Shown piece after piece: positions 13,201 to 25,440 of a stretch of 64,000 nucleotides of DNA. The position numbers and the translations under genes are program-made. The first letter of the stretch is position 1, and each line of letters begins with the position of its first letter. The DNA is from Nymphaea colorata (taxonomy: Eukaryota > Streptophyta > Magnoliopsida > Nymphaeales > Nymphaeaceae), in NCBI RefSeq assembly GCF_008831285.2, contig NC_045143.1, positions 4,845,503-4,909,502 of the forward strand. The letters are read 5' to 3'. The notes under the pieces are model-generated. The model made no database searches, had not been told where the DNA came from, and saw nothing but the letters and a program-made list of their open reading frames with translations.

Positions 13201-14188
13201 TCATGCATTCTACTAATTAGAGTCAAATTTCTCAAAGCAACAATCAAGACATTCCTTTTAAGGTTAAATGAAGAAAGAAAAGATATTAATGTGATCTGTC
13301 TCTCTTTCTCTCTCTCAATCTCTCTCTCGTGACAATGAATAGACAAGTGAAATAAAAACAGTTAATTATCTTTTTCACAAAAAGGGAAGTCATGAGATGA
13401 CATCCCAGTTACCGTTAATTTACTTGTCTTTCTCCTGGGTCCAGCTTTTTCATTAACCAATGGGGGGTCTGATTTAGAACAACTACAAGCATTGGTAAAA
13501 TGGGAGCTGATAGAAGTAGACCTAAAAGATGCTAGACACTGGGGTGGCACTTGTTTTTTGGGAGAGAATGAGAGTTAACTAATCTTTTTTCCTGCTCCTC
13601 CTTTTTCGGTTCCTTTCCCCTTTAAAAGTGTCTGTGAATCATAGAAAACGAAAGAGAATTAAAAACTTTCTGGCTTTCAATACAAAAATACAAAAAGGAC
13701 TCTTAATTTAGAATCCCGGCTTGATGCAGCAGAAACAAATGGATATTCCCAGAGCCTCTGTAGACTGCAGCTGAAAATTCTTATGTTGGAGATTTACGAT
13801 TTCAATAACTTCAGAGAAGAATCCTTTTAACCTGAACTACTTTTCAGACCTGGACCAGGAGAAGCCATGGAGTGCCTCTGAAAGAGACATGGAGCTAGGA
13901 GATCACCCATGTGAAGGAGACTGGTGCCTTTGAGAAGGAAGGGTGCCCCTCGGCCCTTAAAGATGGTAGATATAAACCAACCACTTCCAAGAGCTTTCAT
14001 AATTTCTGTTTTTTTTACCAAGAACTTCTGACAACCAGGCACTTAAATTTAAAGCTTGAATGCTACTGAACAACTGCAAAGACCATACTCCTTTTAAAAC
14101 CCTCACCATCCTCCCCTTCTGCATCCCCAACTTGCCTTCATTGCTCTTCCACTTCTTCTGTTCAACACTAGGAGCTCCTTCTTCAACA

Positions 14189-14812
14189 ATGATGAGGGCC
14201 AACCTAACCATCTTACTGTACTTTCTTTTCTTGGCCCTCTTCAGGTCAGGTTCTTCACAAACCTTAGTGCCTGCAATTATAACATTTGGGGACTCGGCAG
14301 TGGATGTTGGCAACAATAACTATCTTTTCACCTTATTCAAGGCCGATTTCCCCCCCTATGGAAGGGACTTTGTGAAGCATCAGGCCACTGGCAGGTTCTG
14401 CAATGGAAAACTGGCAACAGATTTCACTGGTGAGGGCTTGTTGGTGAGGAACCGTTGTGCTTCTTTAACTCTCTGCTACTTCTTTAAAGATTTGTTCCTG
14501 TTTCTTGTTTTGTTGACAGCTGAGAACTTGGGCTTCACTAGCTTTCCACTGGCATATCTGAACCCTCAAGCTACAGGGAAGAAGCTGCTCCTTGGGGCCA
14601 ACTTTGCATCTGCTGCTTCTGGGTACTATGATGCTACTGCTTTACTATCTGTAAGACCCAAAACTTTTTAACCTTTTTTGGTTGATGGGCAATGGGGAAC
14701 GCTGGTTTAGATGGAGAGGATCTAGGCAGTTCTAGACAACATTACTTCATGGATTAGATGTTTCTGTTAGGTGTTAGAGAGAGGACAAGCTCACGGTTTT
14801 AGCAAACAACAT

Positions 14813-14858
<46 letters not shown>

Positions 14859-17800
14859 ACTCTCACATATAGGTCTCTTACCGATGCAACTTCTGATTTT
14901 TCATTGGTTTTTTGTGTTCCTGAAGTATCTTCAATGAGTTTCTCTTTGTTTCTTTAGAAAAAAAACCGGTTCACCACATTCTGATTCTTTTGTCCTTTTG
15001 CAAAACGATCGAAACTGATACTGTCAACATTTCACTGAACCATGCCGGCCTGCCATTTTCCCAGCATCTTCTTCTCTCAAAATGGCACTGGAATGCGATC
15101 AGATCTGGTGATCTGCCAAACCAGTGCGACTGTTGGTGCTTCGAGATTATTGGCATTAATGGTAGAAATTAATGTTTGCTAATAAAGCCGCTAATTACGT
15201 GGGCCTGCTTGTTTTCTGATGATGCGACAGTGATGGAAGCCGATGGCAGAGTTTCCGCACTCCTGCCACTGCTTCATGGCGAGTCAATAGGTCAACTTTT
15301 TGTACTGAGAAATCATGATAGAAAGAATGCCATCGTCGTTTTTGCAAATCCCTGAAGCTTTACAAAACGATGCCGGCAACATTAACATCATCTTTAATAG
15401 CCATAATGGCGGCCATCACCTTAAAGGGTGCCGGAGATGATGGGGACTATTTATATAGCATGATTATTAGATCTAAGAGTGGCCTCAAATGCATTTTTAT
15501 GTGGAATATTTATACTTATTCATCAATGTTTTTGTAGAATTGATGATTGTCTGTTTCCACAGCATCTTTAATAGGAATGAGGACATCTCTTTACTGTTAT
15601 TATTAATTTTAAGAGACTGACATGGGCTGAATGAAGCGCATTCAAGTCAGGCTTACTACCTAACAAAATTGATTCTTCACACTTCTCGATAAAAGAAGAA
15701 TTGCTGCGAATATAAAATCTCTACTGTTCAGCGTTTCTCCATTACCATTTACTGTATCTGTTCAGCACCCAGAGATTGTTGTGGTGCTATGAGTGATCAA
15801 TGACCAACCGGCCTTCAGCTCAGGCCATTCATGATAATTTATATGCCGGTGGTTTAATAAGGGCGAGGTACCCACATGGCAGTTCACTTTTGCAAAGTTG
15901 CTCCTTTAAATGGTTTTCTTGAAAAAGACTTTCTTAACTAGATTTAAACTAATCAGATACAACTAACTCTATTAATCTACCTTAGATGTAATTAGAATAT
16001 TACTTTTTGCCGTGTATCAGAATCTTATGCACTAATTTTACTCTGGTACTTTGTTGGGTGATCAACCTTTTTCAAGTAAAATAGACAATATATATTCTTA
16101 AAGGTCATTAGTTTCGCTCAAAGTTTAAGATGGTACATAGATGTATTTTGAAGTTTGTCTTTTGTTTGGATTTTCTTAATCTGTAAGGATATGGTCACTT
16201 ACTTTTAGGAAGCGGTCTTCCTTGTCCAAATAGGACTAGGAAGAGAAGGCAGAAAACCTAGGTCATGACAGTCATAGTTGGTAAACTCGCTAATTTGAGT
16301 TGTGAGTCCTCGAGTTGGTTAGGATTGACGGTTTGCTATGTCAAAAGTAGAACTGGGCATCGGGCCTGGGCCGGCCCGATACGCCGGGGCCTTCATTCGA
16401 TGATAACAAATAAAAATTATTTTTATTTTATTAAATTATATATATATATTATTATTAAAATATATTTTATATTTTAAAAATATTTATATTTAAAAAAATA
16501 CTTTTCTATTGGTTGAGCTCGGGTTTCAGGCATTGGGCCAACCTGAAAGCCAGGCCAGCTTGATGCTCAGGTCTAGTCATTGGAGCTCATCAAATCAGTT
16601 GTGATCATCAACTAATTACATGTTTTTTTCATACATTTGTTATTTTTTTGAATTGTGAAATATTACGATCAAATACTCATATTACATGTTGTTCATTTTT
16701 AATTGATGAAAAAGTCAAAGATGAAGTCCTCACATATTTATTGTCCTCATTTTTATTTATAAAAAAATACACTATAAAAATTTATGACCCAATGACCCAT
16801 CTTTAGCCGATCCGAGTTAGAGTCGGATTTGCCAACTATGTTGACAGCTGCTTAGCATAATATGATTATATATATATATATATATAACATTTGAGGCTTT
16901 TGTTTTTTTTTTTATAACCTTTATGGTGGTATTGTCTAAAACAATAAATTTCAAACAAATTAGTTTTTTATTTACCTTAAACGGTAATTGCGCGCTTACA
17001 GATTAGTCTTCTCTTCTATCGATTAACACATACATCGACACACAGACGTCTCTCGTCACATCTGTGTCTTCGTTTTACAGACGACAACATAATCGAGACG
17101 GCACCAATGGTGTGATCGATTCTCTCGCCAAATGAAAAGCTCCAAAACCGAAATAATGACAAGAAAATGCGTTGGATGCTTCCTTTCTTCTCCCCAATTT
17201 CCAGAAATGCATCGACGTGCTGTCTGGATTCTTTCAAGACAGGCACCAAAACAATACGTCTATATTTTGGTGTTTCTTGATTTCGTCTCCTAAAGGACGA
17301 GGACAGCCCACATGCACCACCATAAAGGCAATAGCTTACGTCTTCATTTATCACAAGAAATTGGTGATAAATGTTCGAGCAGAAGCGCCATCCCCTGTCC
17401 CCACAGATAGGATTCAACCAGCAGATTCACAATAAATATCACCATATTCAACGTCAATATTTCTTCATTACCGTGCGCGTTTTTCTTTGAGCATGTGCAG
17501 TCATTTATTGTGACGAAACTGTGACAATACCCAAGTTTTGTTTTCCTTTTCCTCGATTAAAAAAATGTTATGTTCATGTTCTTTCTTCTTCGTTTTTCCC
17601 GCAGAAAGCCATACCCTTATCACAGCAACTGGAGTACTACAAGGAATACCAATCAAAGCTAGCGGACGTAGCAGGCCAGGAGAATGCCACATCCATTCTT
17701 TCCGAAGCAGTCTATATATTGAGTGCTGGCAGCAGTGACTTTGTCCAAAACTACTATGTCAATCCTCTCCTTAACAAAGTCTACACTCCAGATGCGTACT

Positions 17801-18566
17801 CAGACTTCCTGGTTGATATCTTCAGTAAATTCGTGCAGGTCAGTACATAACTATGTTGAATTCCTGAAGGCATGTACTTGAGGCATGGAACTTGATATTT
17901 TTGGAGGATGAATGACAGAATCTATATGAATTGGGAGCAAGGAGAATTGGGGTCACATCTCTGCCGCCGTTGGGATGCCTCCCTGCCGCCATCACCCTCT
18001 TTGGTTTTGGCGACAATGGCTGTGTGACAAGGATCAACGACGATGCCAAAAGTTTCAACAAGAAGGTGACCTCGGCAGCACAGTCACTGCAGAAGGAACT
18101 GAGTGGCCTTAAGCTTGTGATCTTTGACATCTACACGCCTTTCTATGACCTTGTCCAGAATCCCGTTAAAAATGGTAAGACTGGCTTCATGGTGATCACC
18201 CAAATGATCAACAATGTCTCTGCAACCATGTGAAAATATGGAGAAAAGAATGATATATACAACTTCAAGAAGATAACAATGCTATTCTTTTTCTATTGAA
18301 TAAGAGGATTAAAATTTGAGCAAAATTTCTGTTGATTTTGTGACTCATCCACTGCTATTGGAACTATGGCAGGGTTTTTTGAAACAAGAAAGGGATGCTG
18401 TGGAACGGGAGTTGTGGAGACTGGAATCTTGTGCAATCCAAAGTCTATTGGAACATGCTCCAATGCCAGTGAGTATGTATTCTGGGATTCAGTTCACCCA
18501 ACACAAGCAGCAAACCAGAAGCTAGCCGATGCCCTCTTGCTCCAAGGCATTTCCCTCATTGGATGA
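14189..18566 (+). CDS. GDSL esterase/lipase (SGNH hydrolase), secreted
   Basis: Five exons, 14189-14429, 14520-14650, 17605-17838, 17919-18174 and 18373-18566, join in frame to 351 residues. A hydrophobic signal peptide covers about residues 1-22 ([13 protein letters not shown]), so the product should be secreted or apoplastic. Block I is [14 protein letters not shown] with nucleophile Ser36, block II is [10 protein letters not shown], block III is [10 protein letters not shown], and the terminal DSVHPT supplies Asp326 and His329. The usual Asn of block III (GxND) is Ser here; I believe this is common in the subgroup closest to Arabidopsis At5g03810/At5g03820, but that is from memory. Such enzymes hydrolyse acyl esters; the substrate cannot be read from sequence. 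The start is the first of two adjacent ATGs. A polyadenylation-like AATAAA lies at 18718. Intron 2 is unusually long, about 2.95 kb, and the other introns are 80-200 bp. Confidence 0.9.
14651..17604. other. Long intron 2 of the GDSL gene
   Basis: 2,954 bp with no supported gene. It holds a (CT)n microsatellite and, at about 16349-16560, a GC-rich phrase (GGGCCTGGGCCGGCCCGAT) followed by about 110 bp of nearly pure A/T and a second GC-rich phrase. That layout resembles the block at 30190-30390 in the opposite orientation. TA runs occur near 16439 and 16869. Confidence 0.7.
14814..14852. repeat. (CT)n microsatellite
   Basis: About 19 uninterrupted CT units followed by imperfect CTCACT units, within intron 2 of the GDSL gene. 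Confidence 0.95.
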
Positions 18567-19749
18567 GAAATCTGCGCAGTCCTGTTTCTCTTCAAACAAA
18601 ATGAGAAAGAAGAGACCTCCCTGTTGCACCAATAGATTCTGCTATAAGAACCCTCCTTGCTGCTGCTTGCTGTTTCTTCTTATGAGTGTTGCTATATGTG
18701 TGTTTGAGTGCTGAAGAAATAAAAACTTTTGGCATATTGGTGCAGAGTTTATATGGTGTTTCAGTTACCAAATGAAATTGTAATATTAGTTTGTTTTAGA
18801 TATTTCAGCTCTTATATAAATGTTGTTGATGCCTGAGAATCGTATATTATTTATCATTTCTCTTTTCTCCTTTTGCTTTTTCTGAACAATTGTGAGACTT
18901 TTTGCAAGAAACCAAGTAGTCACCAATTTTGGGATCATGAAGCCATGGTAATTGTATTACTACCAATATCAGGAAGTTTTCCTTAGGAAACCATATTGAT
19001 CTCAAAACCTTCACATTGAAAGAGGTCAAAAGTTCGAAACTCCATTTGCAACACTTGACACATACTTGGAAAAGCAGTGACCACAGTTCATTGGTGGAAA
19101 TAAAGGGAAGATTCGATCTTGACATTACAATAAGATATATCAAGGCAACATAAAGAAAGAAAAAAAAAAAAGTACTCCAATCATTGGTATTTGGTAACAG
19201 AAGAAATTATTGGGTTGAACTTCAATGTCAAAAGAGATCACATGGATAGAGCAGCAATTGAATTTTCTCATGCATGAGACGATCCTGGAACATGAGCTTT
19301 CATCAATCTTATTTTTCTTTCATGTTCTTCATTCACCCAATCTCCGGAGTCTGTCATAGTTGAATTTGACAAAAAAAAATGTGGGAAAACGCTTCAAACA
19401 AACTAGGATTCAGAGTTAGGCTAGGTAAGTATGTTTTTGACAGATGTTTTCTGCCGAAAAAAGAGGCTCGATTTTTCTTTTGAACTCATTTATTCTTTCA
19501 GAAAGTAAATTATTATTAGAAAATATTAGAAAACATTTATTCTTGAAAATAACGAAAGTAAATTATTATTAGAAAATATTAGAAAACATTTATTCTTGAA
19601 ATAGGAAACGCCTCTGGAGAACATCAACCGGGCTTGGGCCTTGGTCGACGCCGGCCAAGACCCACCCACTTGCTCCCGCTCGTTCGAAGACCCTCCCTCC
19701 CTCTCTCTCTCTCTCGATCGAATCAGAGGGTAGCGAGTTGCAGGCGGAG
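18567..19749. other. 3' region of GDSL gene and 5' region of the small coiled-coil gene
   Basis: The first ~200 bp fit a 3' untranslated region with AATAAA at 18718. A direct repeat of about 50 bp, beginning GAAAGTAAATTATTATTAGA, occurs at about 19501 and again at about 19554. A CT tract at about 19692-19715 precedes the next start codon and fits a plant 5' leader. No gene was seen. Confidence 0.6.
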
Positions 19750-21259
19750 ATGGACGCAATGGGGGCGTTGATCGCATGGCTGAGGAAGACGGACAACGTC
19801 ATCCACGTGGGTTTAACGGCGGTGTTCGGGACGCTCGCGTTCCGCTCGGCGACGCAGCAGCAGCAGATCGAGCTCCTCCAAGAGGAGAAGGGCGCCCTCC
19901 AGAAGCAGAACAAGACCCTCAAAAGCATCATGTGGCATTGGAAGCAGGAGCTCTTCCGAGAGGCTTCCGTTCCTGGCTCCCCCATCTCCCTTCCTGGGCT
20001 GAAGTCCATCTACGGCGAAGCCGAAGTCCCCTCTTCCTCCTCTCCAGGTAACCTTCTGAGGTTCTCTCGGTATCCTTCCCATTTTCTCCGCATTTCCCCA
20101 ATTTGTGTTGTCTTCTCTTCCTACTGTTCGTCCTTTACTTCTCTCTCTCTCTCCTTTTTTTTTTGTTTGTTTTTTTAATTAAGCAGGAGTTTCATCGACC
20201 TGTTTTTGGTGAGTTTTTGCTTCTTTTCGTTTTTTTTTTTTTTGCGCTCTTCACTGAGAATCTTAATGGTGGTAGGTCCGAAGCGTAGGAGGCGATTGTT
20301 TGTTCGCGTGTCCTGTTAAATTGTTTTGAGTTTTCAGTTTCTTCTTTTTTAGTTTGTCGTTTAGACTTCTCTCGTATATGAATCATCTGCATACAAACAC
20401 AGGAAAACGAGATATTCATTGTTCAATCTTGGAATCAGTTCATTCACTTCAATCTCTTTGCATGTGAAACTTTAGTTTCTCATGTTCAAGATGCTTAGAT
20501 TGAAAGGATGTGTCGTAGGCTTCTACTAATCCATCTGGCTGGAGAGTGGCGAACATTTAAAACTTTGAATAATTGAACCAATTTGAGGCACAGTTCTCAG
20601 TCTGATGTGCAACAATTCCGGCCATAATAAGCACTTGGAGAATATCGTTACTCCCAATGTTACGAGGCCATATTTTGATGAACATGATTGACATGCCATT
20701 TGTATCACAGCTAAGGAAGCTGTGCTATTGGCAGGAAGGTCCCTTCCGGAGTGAGCAATTGAGTAAGGACGGCTCTGCAAATGGTCGACCAGTGAGATTA
20801 CAAAATCTCTGTTCTTGAACCACTTTTTGAAGGGAAAGTTAGCCCTCAATTCTCTTGGAGGGAAGATCAGAAATTTAGGGGTCAATTGGCTATGGAAACA
20901 GTTTGTTAGTCTTCCTTGCTTCAAAAGGTATTCCAGCAGCTTAGGCTTAGACTTGAGCAATATTTGACGTCTATGAGGGTTGAACTTTGCCTGCCAGTGA
21001 CTGTCACAGCTCACCCTCACAGTACCAATGCCTTTGATTCCGGGATAGTATATCTGCATGCAGGCTTTAGGATGACTTCTTATAGGATATTGTTTTTAAG
21101 CCAATTGTGATGTGGATCAAATTTTGAATTACGTTTTACATGTTGAACTTTGTTTGAAGAAATGATAACAACTGCCCTAATTGTCCTCTGCTGCTTGTTG
21201 CAGATAATGGTGGAGGGACCACGAATTCAGCATCTACAGCACCAAAATTCGTAGTCTGA
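19750..21259 (+). CDS. Small plant protein with membrane segment and coiled coil
   Basis: Two exons, 19750-20047 and 21204-21259, encode 117 residues ending in TGA. Residues 17-31 (VIHVGLTAVFGTLAF) are a plausible membrane span. Residues 36-60 (a QQQQIELLQEEKGALQKQ-type stretch) are a strong coiled-coil candidate. A Pro/Ser/Gly-rich tail ends in TAPKFVV. GC content and codon use are high in exon 1, as for many plant first exons, and a CT tract lies just upstream. The frame passes cleanly through the GTAACC donor and the TTGCAG acceptor. I do not recognise a function; it looks like a conserved uncharacterised plant protein rather than a chance frame, because exon 1 is GC-rich, opens at a good ATG and splices in frame to a short closing exon. 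Confidence 0.65.
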
Positions 21260-23096
21260 GAGCATAGTTGAGCGATCTAAAGTTTCATTTTTCCTTTTCT
21301 TTATGTCACTTACAATCATGCTTTTCTTCTCCAATACCAAAATTTGTAGTTAGGGTTGTCTTTTCCCTTATCTTCGTTTCTCTGATTTCTTTTCATTTAC
21401 AGGGAACACGGTTCGAGTTTTCCCTTGATAACCTGTTCGAAGCGTGTTCCTCCTCTACTTGTTATTGGTCGACCTTTGGCTTGTTTTGAGAAACCCATGA
21501 TCTTGTGAGTTTTTATGTGCACTATGCACATGGTGGTTGGCAAATAACAGTCCTTTAGACATATCGGTTAACTGAAGCCACGATTTGGTTTCCTACTTTA
21601 CTGATGAAATAAAACTAGGTCATTTCATCCCATCCTCAAGGCCAACTATCTTGACCTATTTCGTTTGATCAGTACATGCAATATTGGAGTTGGATGCATC
21701 GTTGCTGTTTTTTGGCAAAACTCATTAAACTACAGATTTGCTGTGGAAAGATGATGTTTTGAAGTAAAGGACTGGTCACGTATTTAACATAATGTAGCTC
21801 GCAGAAGCTCCATGCACCAAGCTAGTTGGTTAGGCTTGAAGGCTTCAAACTAGAGGCAGTTGAAGTGTGGGTACCTGAATGTGCATTCCTTTCCATAGAT
21901 TGAGGTCAACAGAAATATTTAAGCAATGACACCACTGCACCCTTCAACATAAGTATCCTTTCAACTTAGGTACCATGCCCCACCATGTAAGACGCTGGGG
22001 CATAACACTTATGCCTATCAAACTAAAAACGTCTCTTTATATTACTCTAGTCGCACCAACTGTACTATGCCCGTTGAGGCAAACTGTCTTGGGTCTTTAA
22101 AAGTTAGTGGAAAAGTAATAATTTCAAGCACTTAATGTTAACCAACATCCACACATAAAAAAAACACAGGAAAGAACAAATCTTGCATCAACCGATCAGG
22201 TTCCACCGTCTGTCAAACCCAATATGTTACCTGTTTTTGTATCAATCACAGGTACAAATGCGTCTGTAGACTCAAAATTCAAACTTCCAGCGAATCGTTG
22301 TTATATGCATCATTCAGCCATCCAAATACTAGGTGTTCATAACGAATTCATGAAGGAACCTTATTTTTAACCGCAAAATATGTGGTCATCGTCATGACAA
22401 AGAGCAACGAAAATTGCCTGCACATGCCTCGTCAAAACGGCACTAGCAGGATTGATCAACCACAAACGCCTCTCAGCATTTACTGCTCTGAAAATTTTAG
22501 TATCCTCAACGATGTGTAAGTAAACTGAAGCATAAATAATTCCATGAGAAATTTATTACATTGGAGATACACCCTTTGCATTTCAGCTATAATAGGACCT
22601 GTCAATCTATAAAGCTGAGAGTTGAATGATGGACAATCCTGCGTTCTTAATTACAACCTACACAAATATTAGAGGTGTTTCTCCTTGGTGAAACCACAAA
22701 ACCACATGAAATGAGGGCACAACGAAAACAACAGCAGCATTATCCAAGGTATGCAATGTAAGATCCTTCATGAAGAGTTTGCAGCAGCAAACACTGGCCA
22801 ACACAAGAACAGCGAAGTAGGCATGGTGGCAACACTTGTGAGGAAACAATGGCGTAACTGGTATGCAAACCTCCTGAAGCAAATTCTTAATCTTAATCTT
22901 CAACTTGTACATTGGCAGCCATCACCTGTGATAGTTGAACAGCAAATTTTACTAAACATAAATGATGTATCGTTTAGCAAGTAATCAACAAATTGAGGAA
23001 AGATACCAGGATCACATAAGCTAGACAAGGCCTGCATCATTTTCTTATTTCCTTTTTCTTTGGGTGAATATTGTCATTTGGACCACATTATAGACA
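21260..23096. other. Convergent intergenic region
   Basis: 1.8 kb between the 3' ends of the small coiled-coil gene (+) and the hydrolase (-). It should contain both 3' untranslated regions. I see no further gene or repeat. Confidence 0.6.
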
Positions 23097-23674
23097 TCAA
23101 ATTCTGGACGACAATGACCTTTCTGTCCTAGCATTGGATGGTACCTGCTCTGAGCTTGGCTTCTTAGGCTGACAACTGTCCTTTATGAAATCAACAACGA
23201 TAGACGCCAACTCTGACTGATGTGCCGTGTAACAATGATTTGCTTGTTCCACAATAACTAGCTTGTGATTCGGTATAAGCTTGTCAAACTCTAAAGCATC
23301 CTCCACAGGTATTATTTCGTCCTTCGAGCCATGAACTGTCAACACCCTGGAATAAATAGATAGAGTTGTTAATATAGACTGGATGATGAAGTTTTTGCAT
23401 AGCATCAAATACGTATAGTTATACTATGGTATAATGGTGCTAATGTAGGCCACCATGGCCTTCCAAGAGAAAAATGGACAAATTTTGCTTTCAGAAGCAA
23501 ACTATCATAGAACTGCTTTGAAGGTGAGCACAAGATAAAAGGGCTCTATATAGAGCTGGTAAACAACAAAACAGCTGACAATTGGACTCGGTTTGGTACA
23601 GTAGGCTTGTTCATAGCTATGGGCTTGAATAGATATTTTATAATGATATAGATATATAACATTGATATATACAT

Positions 23675-23716
<42 letters not shown>

Positions 23717-25395
23717 CTATCACATTAAAGCACTTATGTTGTTCCAAAGGAAAACCGTGTAAAATGTCTTACATAAGCCAGCTTATGCCACACGTGTGGC
23801 TGGTCTACACAAAATGGAGCTTGAGCTGGCTTGTAATAATGAGCAGAGCCCAAATATGAACTGTTTGGCTCATTTGGCTTGTTTACCAATTACCAGCTTT
23901 ATCTTCATGTATAGAATCTGGAAAATTTTTGTCTCGTTAGTAAAAGACATCAAGGGCATGGATTCTTGTAGGCATTAAATGCTAAGTCACTGACTTGTGA
24001 TTATGGCTGCAACTTGCAAGATTAGCCTAGATTAATTGATTCATTTAGGAAATACTGACATCTAACAGAAGCACCATATCTATTATTCACTAACTTCCCC
24101 AAATGAGTCCAACAATAAATAAATGCATGAAGGGTGTATATATGAAGCTCACAGTCTGGAATTCAAATTGAGTTACCCATATAACAAGTAGGCTTCCCAA
24201 TGCTGAGTAAAATATCAAACATATCAAAAATAATCTAAACACATAAATATGAAGGTTGAAGCCACATTAAGACTTCGCATTATTTAGTTTTAGGTTATGG
24301 TTCTGTATCAGCCAGCACTGATAGTCATTTTAGTTCACACAGCTAAATTTGAATGATCCGAATCTTGAGCACCAAATAGGATTCCTTCCACCACTTTGCA
24401 AATACAAGCTGAGATGGTCTCCACATGAATAAATATAGTTTATTAGAAACTTATTTCTTTTAAACAGTTACTGTAAAAATAATTTGTAATAGCAAACATC
24501 ATATGGACAAATTGATTGAGACATCAGCTGGAAAATGGACACTTTTGGAATTGCTGTTCAAGGACATGTACGCACACAAGAAATATCAAGAACCGAGTAA
24601 ACATGTTCTTACCTGCAATTATGATTGATGGACTTGGAAGCAGCAAATACATCAGTATTTAGACGATCCATGAGACTTTCCAAAGTGACACGATATAATA
24701 TAACATCTCCTAAGAACAGCACAAACATGAAATTAAACTTTCACAAAACATGTTACGCTATAATAGACAGACAGCATGGGAGAAGTGACATGGTGACAAT
24801 ACTAGATATTTGTTCAAAAAATTTTCTTTCTGATCCTTTTCAGCCTTGTAGAATATTCTTTTCAATTTTCAATTTATAGACCAACAAATAACTGTCTATT
24901 TCCATCTAATACTGCTGCTAAATGATTAATTTGGAACTATTTTTGGTTAACTATTTAAAGATTTTCCCTGTTCGTGAAACTAAGACTGGACCAAAGAAGC
25001 TTATCAGAAAAGGTACAGACCATTAGTATTATTATTATTATTATCATGAAAGATTTTATAAAATGCTTACTAGGAAACAGAGTTTCCATTTGCTATTCCT
25101 TGGATCTTACCTTTATTCCTTACATCAATGAACCCATCTTTCTGAACTCTTTCCATAAAATCTTTACCCAACCGTTCTTCAATCCCTTTCTTCAAATCAA
25201 ATCTACCTGATATATTGACTACAGTACTGATGTCGTGATACTTGGATGCATAGAGGAGGACAACATCTCCACCTACAAGAGTTTCTGTTGTATTAATACA
25301 ACCAACATAAAAGAAAAAGTAGCAGCACTACAATTGCCACAATAACTTGATTCCTAAAACATTCATATAACAGTCAAAATATTCCCCAAAATTTT

Positions 25396-25440
<45 letters not shown>

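Larger units (their letters stand above)
7279..14188. other. Gene-poor intergenic region
   Basis: About 6.9 kb between the membrane-protein gene and the GDSL gene. The first few hundred bases should hold the 3' untranslated region of the upstream gene. The rest holds short, unrecognisable open frames with no support, several microsatellites and three tandem duplications listed separately. The last 200 bp or so before 14189 should carry the promoter and leader of the GDSL gene; a TATA-like TTTTAAAA lies at about 14092. Confidence 0.7.

Noticed and set aside
20526-21059. A 177-codon minus-strand frame inside the intron of the small coiled-coil gene
   Set aside because: No recognisable domain, odd composition and no splice or start context. 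It might be a decayed fragment of another gene, but I cannot support that.
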